A stretch of DNA of 29,947 nucleotides, from the NCBI GenBank assembly GCA_902496455.1, contig CABVAY010000026.1, positions 1 through 29,947 on the forward strand, in the 5' to 3' direction. Positions 1 through 8,803 of the stretch are shown one piece after another. The notes under the pieces are model-generated. The model did no database searches. It was given only the letters and a program-made list of their open reading frames with translations, and was not told where the DNA came from. The position numbers and the translations under genes are program-made. This stretch comes from an uncultured Collinsella sp. GTDB lineage: Bacteria; Actinomycetota; Coriobacteriia; Coriobacteriales; Coriobacteriaceae. Positions within the stretch are counted from its first letter, which is position 1, and every line of letters starts with the position of its first letter.

Positions 1-52
1 AGCACTTAATGTGCTTTCCGTCTTGCGCAGGACTGTAGAGCAGCAAACTTAA

Positions 53-110
53 CCCGCCCCGGCCCCCGATGGCCCCAGACCGGCGGGATAGACCGGTTCA
101 GATGGGGCTT
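53..110. other. inverted-repeat region in the leader before rnj
   Basis: The 269 bases before the first gene contain no convincing ORF. Visible structure: a small hairpin at 1-15 (AGCAC/GTGCT); CCCGCC at 53-58 facing GGCGGG at 82-87; and an alternative two-part stem in which GCCCCA (72-77) pairs with TGGGGC (103-108) and GACCGG (78-83) pairs with CCGGTT (93-98). A further 6-bp hairpin sits at 162-181. The 72-108 stem is followed by CTTTG only, so it is a poor intrinsic terminator. It may mark the end of an upstream gene lying outside the window or form part of the rnj 5' leader. No convincing -35/-10 pair was found. Confidence 0.3.
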
Positions 111-269
111 TGATGCATGGGTGGTCTGTTGTTGTGCAAATGGGTATCATACTGTGGTTACTGCATCGACTCTGTGATGCATTGTTGTACGTGCCCGGCG
201 GTCGGTTTGCCAGAAGCGCCCCGTCGGTTGTTTCAGACCCGTTTCGAAGAAAGGAAACAACACTAACCT

Positions 270-1940
270 ATGGCAGCTAAAAAATCATCTCCCTTGAAGA
301 TTATCCCGCTCGGCGGCCTTGACGGCATCGGCAAGAACATGACGGTCTTCGAGTGCGGCGACGACATGGTGCTCGTCGACGCTGGCCTCATGTTCCCCGA
401 CGATTCTCAGCCCGGTATCGACCTGGTGCTTCCCGACTATACGTATGTTCTGGAGAACGAGGAGAAACTCCGCGGCATCGTCGTCACCCACGGCCACGAG
501 GACCACACCGGCTCGCTTCCGTACCTGCTGCAGGACCTCAACAATAAGGTGCCCATCTTCTCGAGCAAGCTCACGCTCGGCTTTATCGAGGGCAAGCTCT
601 CCGAGTTCCGCATCCGCGCTCCCAAGTTCCGTGAGGTCAAGGGCGGCAGCCACGTCAATCTGGGTGGCATCTCGCTCGACTTCTTCTCGATGACGCACTC
701 CATCCCCGGCGCTCTGGGCGTGTTCATTCGCACCAACCAGGGCACCGTTATGCACACCGGCGACTTTAAGCTCGACCAGACGCCCATCGATGGTGTCACG
801 CCCGACTATGCCGCCATCAGCCGCTTTGCCAAGCAGGGCATCGACCTGCTGCTGTCCGACTCCACCAACGCCACGGTTCCCGGCTTTACCAAGTCCGAGG
901 CCGAGGTCGGTCCCAGCTTGTTGCATGCCATCAAGAACGCCCCCGGCCGCGTGTTCGTCGCGTCGTTCTCGAGCCATATTCATCGTCTGCAGCAGATCTG
1001 CGACGCCGCCCGCAAGTGCGGTCGCAAGGTCGTCGTGACCGGCCGCTCCATGCTTACCAACACCCGCGTGGCGCGCGAGCTGGGCTACCTCAACATTGAT
1101 GACGCCGATATCATCGATGCCTTTGATATCGATAACCTGCCCGACGACAAGATTGTCGTCATGTGCACTGGCTCTCAGGGCGAGCCGCTGTCGGCCCTGT
1201 CCCGCATGGCCAACGGCGAGCACAAGACGCTCTCCATCCACGAGGGCGATACCGTCATCCTGTCCGCTACGCCCGTTCCCGGCAACGAGAAGGCCGTGCA
1301 GCAGGTCGTCAACAGCCTGGCCAAGCTTGGCTGCGACGTGTGGGATAAGAATCGCGCCCTCGTCCATGTCTCGGGCCACGGCAGCCAGGAGGAGCTCAAG
1401 CTTCTGATGGCCATGGCCAAACCCACCTACTTTATGCCGGTTCACGGCGAGGCCGTGCACCTGCGCGCTCATGCCCAGCTTGCCCGTAAGATGGGTATTA
1501 AGGATGATCACATCTTTATCCTCGATAACGGCGACACGCTCGAGATGCGTGGCGGCATCGTCAAGCGCGGCACGCCCGTCGAGTCCGGCGTCGTCTACGT
1601 CGACGGTCTGCGTATCGGCGATACCGACCCCATCGTCCTGCGCGATCGTCAGAAGCTCGCCAACGACGGTATGGTCACGGCCGTCGCCATCGTCTCGCTT
1701 AAGCACAAGAAGATCGAGGCCATCGAGTTCTCGGGCCGTGGTGTTTCGTTTGCCATCGACGACCAGTTCTCCGAGGATGCCTCCGCGTCCATCATGAAGA
1801 CGATCGAGAAGGGCAAGTTCAGCTTCACCAGCAGCGGTTCCGACGCCATTCGCAAGGCCGTGCGCGACTCGCTCTCTAACTTTATCTGGAGCCGTACGCG
1901 CACTCGTCCGATGATTATCCCGGTCGTCATGGAGGTTTAG
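270..1940 (+). CDS. rnj: Ribonuclease J (metallo-beta-lactamase exo/endoribonuclease)
   Basis: This 556-residue protein is a ribonuclease J, a cytoplasmic 5'-3' exonuclease and endonuclease in mRNA decay and rRNA maturation. The beta-lactamase fold starts near residue 10, and the zinc-binding HGHEDH motif is at residues 74-79. A later SGHGSQEE stretch and the HGEAVHLRAHA histidines match the beta-CASP and C-terminal metal-binding parts of the family. Length is normal for RNase J (about 550-560). The ATG follows GAAAGGAAAC with good spacing. The stop region carries GGAGG at 1931-1935, which is the ribosome site of ftsK, so the two genes are likely co-translated. The order rnj-ftsK is also found in Bacillus (rnjB region). 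An RNase Y gene lies 10 kb downstream, so both main Gram-positive mRNA decay enzymes are in this window. Confidence 0.97.
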   Translation: MAAKKSSPLKIIPLGGLDGIGKNMTVFECGDDMVLVDAGLMFPDDSQPGIDLVLPDYTYVLENEEKLRGIVVTHGHEDHTGSLPYLLQDLNNKVPIFSSKLTLGFIEGKLSEFRIRAPKFREVKGGSHVNLGGISLDFFSMTHSIPGALGVFIRTNQGTVMHTGDFKLDQTPIDGVTPDYAAISRFAKQGIDLLLSDSTNATVPGFTKSEAEVGPSLLHAIKNAPGRVFVASFSSHIHRLQQICDAARKCGRKVVVTGRSMLTNTRVARELGYLNIDDADIIDAFDIDNLPDDKIVVMCTGSQGEPLSALSRMANGEHKTLSIHEGDTVILSATPVPGNEKAVQQVVNSLAKLGCDVWDKNRALVHVSGHGSQEELKLLMAMAKPTYFMPVHGEAVHLRAHAQLARKMGIKDDHIFILDNGDTLEMRGGIVKRGTPVESGVVYVDGLRIGDTDPIVLRDRQKLANDGMVTAVAIVSLKHKKIEAIEFSGRGVSFAIDDQFSEDASASIMKTIEKGKFSFTSSGSDAIRKAVRDSLSNFIWSRTRTRPMIIPVVMEV

Positions 1941-1941
1941 T

Positions 1942-4716
1942 TTGGCGCGCGGATCTGCACAAAACGCCAAAGGCAATAAAGCCAACAACCAACCGGCATC
2001 TGCTAAGGGTGCCGGTTCCCATCTGCGTGCCAATAAGGGTCACGAGGACGAGTTCGACGATTTCGAACCCTTGGTCGAGCCCTCGGCCAACCGTGATATC
2101 GCGGGCGTCGTTATCGCCGTCTTGGCCATTGCGTCCTTTATTGCCGTGATTTCTCCGGCAACAGCGCCCGTGACGGCTGCTGTTGCCGGTTTTTACCACC
2201 TGGGCTTTGGCCTGGGCGCCTACGTGCTGCCGATCGTCATTTTGCTGTTTGCCGCCACGCTCTTTTTAGGCGAGGACTCGCCGCTCAACGTGCGCTCTGT
2301 TGCGGGCGGCGCCGTGGTCTTTATCGCCGTCGTCTCCATTCTTTCGCTGATGGTGCCGGGTACGAGTGTCTCGTGTGACCTTATGTTCACGCCGCAAAAT
2401 TTGTCCGCCTCGGGTGGCTACATCGGTGCGTTTATTGCGAGTGCGCTGCAGAATGCCCTGGGTAAGCCTATCGCGATGGTAGTCCTGTTGGGCCTTGTCG
2501 TCGTGGGCTTGGTCATCATCGGCTTTTCGGTGGGTGGCGTGCTGCGCTCTGCCCGCGACCGCGCGGCCGATTTTGCCGAGCGCCGTCGTGCCGATGTTAA
2601 CGCGAGCCCGTGGGGTGACGACGAAGCCCTGTCGGTGCCCGGCGTTGCCCGTCCGCACCTGAGCATTCTTCGTCAAAAGGGCTGCGATGCTGCCGTGACC
2701 ACGGTCATGGGCAACGATGTGGACCCGGTTTTGGACGATGACGACGAGGATGAGGATCCGTTTGTCGACGTGTCCGATGCCGTGGAAGCTGAGCGCGCTA
2801 AGACGACGCTGTTGCCGCGCCGCCATGCCAAGAAGGGCAAGGCTGCGCCTAATCTCAATACGAGTGAGCCTGACCCGTCTTGGTCCGATAGCGAGATTGA
2901 GCTCACCGAGGGCGATGACGAGGACGACGAGGCTCCGATTGAGACCGCAAAGACAACTTTGCTGCCGCGTCGCCATGCAAAGCGCGACCAGGTAACCGGT
3001 CAGCTTTCGATGGAAGACGACCCCGATAAGATCGACGAGTCCGAGCCGCCGTTTGCCGTGAATCCTGTCTCGGCAACACCTCAGATTCCCGACTTCTTGA
3101 AGCATCCCAAGGTTGCCGATACGGCTGCCTTGAGTGCTGTCGAATCGGCTGCGGCCAGCGATGGGGGAACGGACGGCGGCGCCGCAGATAACGAGGGCGA
3201 AGAAGAGGACGGCCTCAAACTTCCGCCACTTGAGATTCTGCATGCCAACCCGCAGTCGGCTTCCGCTGCGTCTTCGGACAAGGAGCTGGAGCAAACTGCC
3301 GAGTCGCTGCAGTCGACCCTGCTTGAGTTTGGCCGCAGCGCCCGCGTGGTCGGCTGGATCGCCGGCCCCACGGTGACGACCTTTAAGCTGCAACCTGGCG
3401 AGGGCGAGCGCGTGAGCAAGATTTCGAGCCTCGAGGACGATATCGCGCTTTCGCTCGCAGCTCAGTCGGTTCGTATCTTTGCCCCGATCCCCGGCACGTC
3501 GCTCGTGGGTATCGAGATCCCCAATCGCAAGCGCCAGAACGTCAACCTGGGCGACGTGCTGCCCTATGTGAAGGGCGGTCCGCTCGAGCTGGCCATCGGT
3601 CGCGATGCCGAGGGTACGCCGGTCGTCGCCGACCTCGCCAAGATGCCCCACCTGCTGATCGCCGGCACGACCGGTTCTGGTAAGTCGGTGATGATCAACT
3701 CCATCATCACGACCCTGCTCATGCGCGCGCTTCCCGAGGACGTTCGCCTGATCATGGTCGACCCCAAGCGCGTCGAGCTTGCGGGCTATAACGGTCTGCC
3801 GCATCTTTACGTGCCTGTAGTGACCGAGCCCAAGGAGGCCGCGAGCGCTCTGCAATGGGCCGTGTCCGAGATGGAGCGTCGCCTGAAGGTCTTCGAGCGT
3901 CTCAATGTACGTAAGATCTCGACCTATAACGAAAAGCAGGCCGCCGGCGAGTTTGAACATTACGATAACCCGCCGCAAAAGATGCCCTATCTGGTCATTA
4001 TCATCGACGAGCTCTCGGACCTGATGATGGTCGCCGGTAAGGATGTCGAGGCCTCGATCGTGCGTATTGCTCAGCTGGGCCGTGCCGCCGGTATCCACCT
4101 TATCGTGGCCACGCAGCGCCCGAGCTCCAACGTGGTGACGGGCCTCATTAAGGCCAACATCACCAACCGCATCGCCTTTAACGTCGCCACGGGCATCGAT
4201 TCGCGCGTCATCATCGACCAGATGGGTGCCGAAAAGCTCACCGGTTTGGGCGACATGCTGTTCTCCAAGGTCGACTGGGGCAAGCCTCGCCGTATTCAGG
4301 GCTGCTTTGTCTCGGACGATGAAATCAACGAGATTGTCGAGTTCGTCAAGTCGCAAAGCGAGCCCGACTACCATGAGGAGATCCTGTCGGCTGTGGCGCC
4401 CGCTTCCATGTCCATGGCGGGTGGCGGCATTGTCCGCACCGGAGTTGAGCCGCAAGACGATGATCCGCTCATTTGGGAAGCCGCCCATATTGTGGTGGAA
4501 TCGCAGCTGGGCTCCACATCTGGCCTGCAACGCCGCCTTAAGGTTGGCTATGCGCGCGCCGGGCGTATTATGGACATGCTGGAAGAAAAGGGTGTCGTCG
4601 GCCCGCCCGACGGTTCCAAGCCGCGCGAGGTCCTATTGGACGAGGAGGGGCTTGCCGCGCTGGAATCTGTCGACGCCGAGATGGCACGTGAAGATTGTGA
4701 GTTTGGAGGATTCTGA
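1942..4716 (+). CDS. ftsK: DNA translocase FtsK/SpoIIIE
   Basis: A 924-residue ATP-driven DNA pump that clears chromosomal DNA from the division septum. The start is TTG, chosen because GGAGG (1931-1935, inside the end of rnj) lies six bases upstream. The N-terminus (about 50-210) has several hydrophobic membrane segments. An acidic linker of roughly 340 residues follows, then the RecA-like motor with Walker A GTTGSGKS at 575-582 and Walker B LVIIIDE ending at 690. The C-terminal gamma winged-helix domain (about 850-910, RRLKVGYARAGRIMDMLEEK) normally reads the KOPS polarity sequences. The linker carries a duplicated basic peptide, AKTTLLPRRHAK, at 286 and again at 336. The gene ends in TGATG, overlapping the next start by one base. 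Confidence 0.97.
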   Translation: MARGSAQNAKGNKANNQPASAKGAGSHLRANKGHEDEFDDFEPLVEPSANRDIAGVVIAVLAIASFIAVISPATAPVTAAVAGFYHLGFGLGAYVLPIVILLFAATLFLGEDSPLNVRSVAGGAVVFIAVVSILSLMVPGTSVSCDLMFTPQNLSASGGYIGAFIASALQNALGKPIAMVVLLGLVVVGLVIIGFSVGGVLRSARDRAADFAERRRADVNASPWGDDEALSVPGVARPHLSILRQKGCDAAVTTVMGNDVDPVLDDDDEDEDPFVDVSDAVEAERAKTTLLPRRHAKKGKAAPNLNTSEPDPSWSDSEIELTEGDDEDDEAPIETAKTTLLPRRHAKRDQVTGQLSMEDDPDKIDESEPPFAVNPVSATPQIPDFLKHPKVADTAALSAVESAAASDGGTDGGAADNEGEEEDGLKLPPLEILHANPQSASAASSDKELEQTAESLQSTLLEFGRSARVVGWIAGPTVTTFKLQPGEGERVSKISSLEDDIALSLAAQSVRIFAPIPGTSLVGIEIPNRKRQNVNLGDVLPYVKGGPLELAIGRDAEGTPVVADLAKMPHLLIAGTTGSGKSVMINSIITTLLMRALPEDVRLIMVDPKRVELAGYNGLPHLYVPVVTEPKEAASALQWAVSEMERRLKVFERLNVRKISTYNEKQAAGEFEHYDNPPQKMPYLVIIIDELSDLMMVAGKDVEASIVRIAQLGRAAGIHLIVATQRPSSNVVTGLIKANITNRIAFNVATGIDSRVIIDQMGAEKLTGLGDMLFSKVDWGKPRRIQGCFVSDDEINEIVEFVKSQSEPDYHEEILSAVAPASMSMAGGGIVRTGVEPQDDDPLIWEAAHIVVESQLGSTSGLQRRLKVGYARAGRIMDMLEEKGVVGPPDGSKPREVLLDEEGLAALESVDAEMAREDCEFGGF

Positions 4717-6242
4717 TGGCTGCACGCTTTGGTGACATGCTGCTCGAGCAGCGTCGCCGAATGGGCCTTTCCATTCAGCAGGTCGCCAACACCATCAAAA
4801 TCAGGCCGCAGATCATCGAGTTTTTCGAGACCGGTAACTTTGCTTCGATGCCGCCGCGCGGCTATGCGCAGGGCATGATTTCGAGCTATGCTCGCTTTTT
4901 GGGCCTCAATCCGCGCGAGGTCGTCAATGCCTACTTTGACGACCTGATGGCATACGAACGCGAGACATCGCAGCAGGGCGGTCGTTTTCAGGACGCCGCC
5001 GGCTACGTCAATTCGCGTTCTTCGGTCGATAACGGGCGCTTCCTGATGGTTCAGGGCGGTCGTTCGACCCGCTATGGACAGCGTCCTCAGCAGGCCGGTT
5101 ATATTACCGAGACGGGTTCGGGCGAGGAAATTCGCTCACAGCGTGACCGGTTCCGCAGTACGCCGATGCCCGAGGACCGTGCGCTTCCCGCTGCTCGCGG
5201 CGTGGCGCGTGACCCTCGTGCCGGCTACGGCGACGGCGGCTATTCCGATCGCGGTTACCGTGGTGCCTCTACGGGACGCTCTCGCGGTGGCTATGCGGAT
5301 GCCGATACCACGCAGGTGACGCCGCGTCTTCGCTCTCAATCACAGCCGTATGGCCAGCGCTCCTCGGCTCCGCGTTCGGGCCAGCGTGGCTATCAAGGCC
5401 GAGGTGAACTTGCGCCCCGCTCGGGTCAGCGCAGCCTTCAGGGCCAGGGTGGCTATCGCGGCCGTTCCGATAGCAATCGTGGTCGTATGCCTCAGGGAGG
5501 CGGCCGCAGCAGTTCCAGTCGTGGACGCGGCGGATCACGTACTCCTCAAAACAACGGGCTCGATCCGCGTATCGTCTACGCCGGCATCGGCGCCGTGGCG
5601 CTGCTGCTGATCGTGCTCATCGTGGTGCTCCTGCGTGGCTGCGGCTCCTCGGCGCCCGAGTCGACGCCCGAGACGCCCGTTGCCACCAAGACGACGACCA
5701 AGAAGTCTTCTAAGAAGACCGAAACGGTCGACGAGGACGAAGATACCGATGAGGCGACGGATGAGTCGACCGATTCGGACGCCACCAAGACGGCCAAGAA
5801 GGAAGAGAACGAGGTCACGAAGGTCAAGGTCTCCGTTGCCAAGGGAAAGACCGCGTGGATTGAGGTCAAGGTCGACGGCAAGTCGGTCTATGGCGCCCAG
5901 GCGACTGGCCCCTTTGAGCAGGAGTACACGCCCGAGTCCTCGATCGAGATCACCACGTCCAAGCCTTCCGATGTCACCGTTACCAAGAACGGTGAAAAGG
6001 TCCGTTACGATACCAAGACCTCGGGCGTGGCGCGTGTGACGATCACCGTTCCCAAGAAGGAGACGACTGATTCCGCGAATGGTGAAAGTTCTGATGGTAC
6101 CGACACCACCGATGGTACCGACACCACCGATGGTACCGACACCTCCGACGGTACCGATGCCCAGTCCACGGATGGTGCCGTTACCGCAACTGACGGTCAA
6201 ACGCCCACCGATTCTACCGACTATTCGTACGATAGCTACTAA
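4716..6242 (+). CDS. RodZ-like protein: N-terminal HTH, single membrane span, extracellular domain
   Basis: A 508-residue protein with the RodZ/YmfM layout. An Xre-type helix-turn-helix occupies about residues 5-70 (EQRRRMGLSIQQVANTIKI). It is followed by a very long Arg/Gly/Tyr/Ser-rich cytoplasmic segment (about 90-280), one membrane helix (about 286-309, ending RGCG), a Lys/Thr/Asp/Glu-rich stalk, and a C-terminal beta domain (about 365-445) resembling DUF4115/RodZ-C. The tail has tandem DGTDTT repeats. RodZ proteins link the MreB cytoskeleton to the wall-elongation machinery; ymfM sits at the same position (ftsK side of pgsA-pncC-recA) in Bacillus. The start overlaps the ftsK stop and has GGAGGA at 4705-4710. 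The low-complexity linker and tail are larger than in typical RodZ, so the exact role is uncertain. Confidence 0.85.
   Translation: MAARFGDMLLEQRRRMGLSIQQVANTIKIRPQIIEFFETGNFASMPPRGYAQGMISSYARFLGLNPREVVNAYFDDLMAYERETSQQGGRFQDAAGYVNSRSSVDNGRFLMVQGGRSTRYGQRPQQAGYITETGSGEEIRSQRDRFRSTPMPEDRALPAARGVARDPRAGYGDGGYSDRGYRGASTGRSRGGYADADTTQVTPRLRSQSQPYGQRSSAPRSGQRGYQGRGELAPRSGQRSLQGQGGYRGRSDSNRGRMPQGGGRSSSSRGRGGSRTPQNNGLDPRIVYAGIGAVALLLIVLIVVLLRGCGSSAPESTPETPVATKTTTKKSSKKTETVDEDEDTDEATDESTDSDATKTAKKEENEVTKVKVSVAKGKTAWIEVKVDGKSVYGAQATGPFEQEYTPESSIEITTSKPSDVTVTKNGEKVRYDTKTSGVARVTITVPKKETTDSANGESSDGTDTTDGTDTTDGTDTSDGTDAQSTDGAVTATDGQTPTDSTDYSYDSY
6093..6164 (+). repeat. 18-bp tandem repeat encoding DGTDTT
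   Basis: Four head-to-tail 18-bp units (6093, 6111, 6129, 6147) encode DGTDTT, DGTDTT, DGTDTS and the degenerate DGTDAQ. The first two units are identical and the third differs by one base. They lie in the extracellular tail of the RodZ-like protein. Near-identical units suggest recent slippage and possible length variation between strains. Confidence 0.9.
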
Positions 6243-6268
6243 GCCGCTCGTACGCGAAAGGAAACATC

Positions 6269-6766
6269 ATGGCTAAAGATTCCAGCTTCGACGTCGTGTC
6301 CGAGGTCAACATGCAAGAGGTCGACAACGCCTTCCAGCAGACCACGCGCGAGATTTCCCAGCGCTATGACCTTAAGGATTCCGGCGCTACGATTGAGCTT
6401 TCGAAGGGCGACAAGCTCTTTACGATCAACGCCCCGGCCGACTTTGTCTCCAAACAGATTGTCGACGTGCTGAGCTCCAAGCTCATCAAGCGCGGCATCG
6501 ACCTCAAGGCTGTCTCGTGGGATGCTCCGCAGGCGGCATCGGGCGGCACCGTGCGCGTGCTCGGCCATATCGTCGAGGGTATCGACCAGGCGACCGCCAA
6601 GAAGATCAACAAGGACATCAAGGACCAAAAGCTCAAGGTCAAGGTGACCATCGAGGCCGACAAGCTGCGTGTTTCCTCTGCTTCGAAGGACGCGTTGCAG
6701 ACCGTGATCCAGTTCCTGCGCGACCAGGACTACGGCCAGCCGCTGCAGTTCACCAACTACCGCTAA
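6269..6766 (+). CDS. yajQ: YajQ family nucleotide-binding protein (UPF0234)
   Basis: This 165-residue protein matches the YajQ family over its full length. It opens with SSFDVVSEV, has the conserved QRYDLKDSGATIEL segment near residues 31-45, and ends with the typical QPLQFTNYR. Family members fold into two ferredoxin-like halves and bind nucleotides; a Xanthomonas homologue binds cyclic di-GMP. The cellular role is not settled, and this sequence alone does not show which ligand is used. AAAGGAAA (6257-6264) precedes the ATG. The gene is 26 bases after the RodZ-like gene and 27 before rimO, all on one strand, so it is probably in the same transcript. Confidence 0.95.
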   Translation: MAKDSSFDVVSEVNMQEVDNAFQQTTREISQRYDLKDSGATIELSKGDKLFTINAPADFVSKQIVDVLSSKLIKRGIDLKAVSWDAPQAASGGTVRVLGHIVEGIDQATAKKINKDIKDQKLKVKVTIEADKLRVSSASKDALQTVIQFLRDQDYGQPLQFTNYR

Positions 6767-6793
6767 TATCAATCGAAAGGACAGCTCTCCAAC

Positions 6794-8143
6794 ATGGATA
6801 CACCGTTGGGCTCCGTGCTCTACATCACCCTCGGGTGCGCTAAGAACGAGGTTGACACCGACCGCATGCGTTCTCTTTTGACCGCCGCAGGCTACGAGGA
6901 GGCATTCGACCCGCAGGACGCCGATATCGCCATCGTCAATACATGCTCGTTCCTCGCCTCCGCAACGTCCGAGAGCATCGAGACCACGCTCGAGCTCGCC
7001 AACGAGGTGCAGGACGGCGTTCGTTCTTGCCCCATCGTCATGTGCGGGTGCGTGCCGTCGCGCTATGGCGACGACCTGCCTGACGAGCTGCCAGAGGTCG
7101 CGGCCTTTGTGAAGGCCGACGAGGAGGACAGCATCGTGGCGGTCATCGATGGCGTGTTGGGTGTCGAGCGTGAGATCGCAGCCTATATCCCGCAGGTCAA
7201 GCGTACCGTCGAGGGTGCTGTCGCCTACGTCAAGATTTCCGATGGCTGCAACCGCTTCTGCAGCTTCTGCATGATCCCCTATATTCGCGGTCGCTATCAT
7301 TCGCGCAATGCCGAGAGCATTATCTCCGAGGTGCGCGACCTGGTTGCCGGCGGTGTGCGCGAGATCGTGCTGATCGGCCAGGACACGGGTATTTGGGGCA
7401 CCGACTTTGCTGACGAGGATGTCGCCGAGGGCTCGCCGCGCAATCTGGCGCAGCTGCTGCGTGCCGTCGCCGAGGCCGTGCGCCCGCACAACGTCTGGGT
7501 CCGCGTGCTCTATCTGCAGCCCGAGGGCATGACCGATGAGCTTATCGATACGATTCGCGATACGCCCGAGGTGCTGCCCTATATCGATATCCCCGTTCAG
7601 CACTGCGACGCGCGCATCCTCAAGGCCATGCGTCGCTCCGGTTCGCGCCAGGAGCTTGAGGATCTGTTCCGCGACCTTCGCGAGCGCATCCCCGGTATCG
7701 TGATTCGCTCCACGGCCATGGTCGGCTTCCCGACCGAGACCGACGACGAGTTCCGCGACCTTATCGACTTTATGGACACCGTCGGCTTTGACTACACGAG
7801 CGTCTTTGCCTACTCGCAGGAGGAGGGCAGCCTGGCCGCTAAGATGGAGGGTCAGGTCGACGAAGAGGTCAAGCTCGAGCGCGCCCAGGAGGCCATGGAC
7901 CTGGCTGAGTCGCTCGGTTTTGCCGCCACCGCCGCACATGTGGGCGAGCGCGCCCAGGTGATCGTCGACGGTATCGAAGAAACCGAGGACGGCGCCGAGC
8001 TGATCGGCCATGCCTGGTTCCAGGCGCCCGATTCCGATGGCGCGGTCCACTTGGACGCCAGCGAGGCGTCCGTGGGCGATATTCTGACCGTCGAGTTTAC
8101 CGATAGCTTCTGCTATGAGCTTATCGGTCATGTTGTGGAGTAG
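6794..8143 (+). CDS. rimO: Ribosomal protein S12 methylthiotransferase RimO
   Basis: A radical-SAM methylthiotransferase of 449 residues that adds a methylthio group to an aspartate of ribosomal protein S12. The N-terminal MTTase domain begins YITLGCAKNEVDTDR (Cys15) with further cysteines in NTCSF and MCGCVPSR. The radical-SAM iron-sulfur site is C152-x3-C156-x2-C159 in a CNRFCSFCMIPYIRGR context. A C-terminal TRAM-like region follows (about 380-445). It resembles RimO rather than MiaB, notably in LGCAKNEVD and in the absence of the MiaB-type TFGCQMN. A true MiaB is encoded at 14771. Ten bases separate it from pgsA. Confidence 0.93.
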   Translation: MDTPLGSVLYITLGCAKNEVDTDRMRSLLTAAGYEEAFDPQDADIAIVNTCSFLASATSESIETTLELANEVQDGVRSCPIVMCGCVPSRYGDDLPDELPEVAAFVKADEEDSIVAVIDGVLGVEREIAAYIPQVKRTVEGAVAYVKISDGCNRFCSFCMIPYIRGRYHSRNAESIISEVRDLVAGGVREIVLIGQDTGIWGTDFADEDVAEGSPRNLAQLLRAVAEAVRPHNVWVRVLYLQPEGMTDELIDTIRDTPEVLPYIDIPVQHCDARILKAMRRSGSRQELEDLFRDLRERIPGIVIRSTAMVGFPTETDDEFRDLIDFMDTVGFDYTSVFAYSQEEGSLAAKMEGQVDEEVKLERAQEAMDLAESLGFAATAAHVGERAQVIVDGIEETEDGAELIGHAWFQAPDSDGAVHLDASEASVGDILTVEFTDSFCYELIGHVVE

Positions 8144-8152
8144 GAGAGCGTC

Positions 8153-8791
8153 GTGGCTAACGAGAGCAATAAGGAACTGACGAGTGTTTGGACGCCCGCC
8201 AACATCGTGACGTGCGTGCGCATCGTCTTTATTCCGGTGTTCATGATCGTGTCGGCGCTTTCTCACACGAGTGTTGCCGGTACGGATTGGAGCACCTTCG
8301 ACGGCCCGCTCGCCGCCGCTGCTTTCATTCTGTATGTGATCCTGTCGTGCACCGATAAGGTCGACGGTTATCTGGCGCGTTCGCGCAATGAGATCACCGA
8401 CTTCGGTAAATTCTTGGACCCCATCGCCGATAAGCTGCTCGTGTTCTCGGCCCTGCTGCTGTTCTTGGATTTTGGCGCGGTGACCGTGTGGTCGGTGTTC
8501 ATTATCCTGTTCCGTGAGCTTCTGGTGAGCGCTCTTCGCATGGTCGCGAGTGCGGCCGGTGTGGTCGTTGCGGCCGATAAGCTCGGCAAGTACAAGACGG
8601 CAACCACGATGGTCTCCATCTGCGGTTACCTGTGCGTCTTTGCGTTGTCTGGCCTTAACCTGGCCCCGGTGGCGCTGACGCTCGGTATCTATGGCGTCTC
8701 ACGCTTCCTGTACGCCGTGGCCGTTATCCTGACCGTTATCTCGGGCGCTCAGTACTTCTGGAACTGCCGCAAGATATTCTTTTCCGTCTAG
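8153..8791 (+). CDS. pgsA: CDP-diacylglycerol–glycerol-3-phosphate 3-phosphatidyltransferase
   Basis: A 212-residue integral membrane enzyme making phosphatidylglycerophosphate, the precursor of phosphatidylglycerol. The CDP-alcohol phosphatidyltransferase signature D-x2-D-G-x2-A-R-x8-G-x3-D-x3-D is complete: D68, D71, G72, A75, R76, G85, D89, D93. Hydrophobic helices cover most of the rest. The start is GTG, with AGGAGA (8142-8147) upstream, directly after the rimO stop. The order pgsA-pncC-recA is the same as in Bacillus. A second member of the family is at 29063-29767 (minus); the local order here supports this copy as the phosphatidylglycerophosphate synthase. Confidence 0.92.
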   Translation: MANESNKELTSVWTPANIVTCVRIVFIPVFMIVSALSHTSVAGTDWSTFDGPLAAAAFILYVILSCTDKVDGYLARSRNEITDFGKFLDPIADKLLVFSALLLFLDFGAVTVWSVFIILFRELLVSALRMVASAAGVVVAADKLGKYKTATTMVSICGYLCVFALSGLNLAPVALTLGIYGVSRFLYAVAVILTVISGAQYFWNCRKIFFSV

Positions 8792-8803
8792 GTCCTGGTA
8801 GGC

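Noticed and set aside
285..2033. Long minus-strand open frame opposite rnj
   Set aside because: High-GC antisense frames stay open by codon bias. It lacks family motifs and lies opposite a clear RNase J.
2266..4530. 754-codon minus-strand open frame opposite ftsK
   Set aside because: Shadow of a strongly supported gene; composition is Arg/His/Gly-rich with no recognisable domain.
6239..8266. 675-codon minus-strand open frame opposite yajQ and rimO
   Set aside because: It spans two unrelated well-supported genes and their gap, as expected for an antisense artefact.
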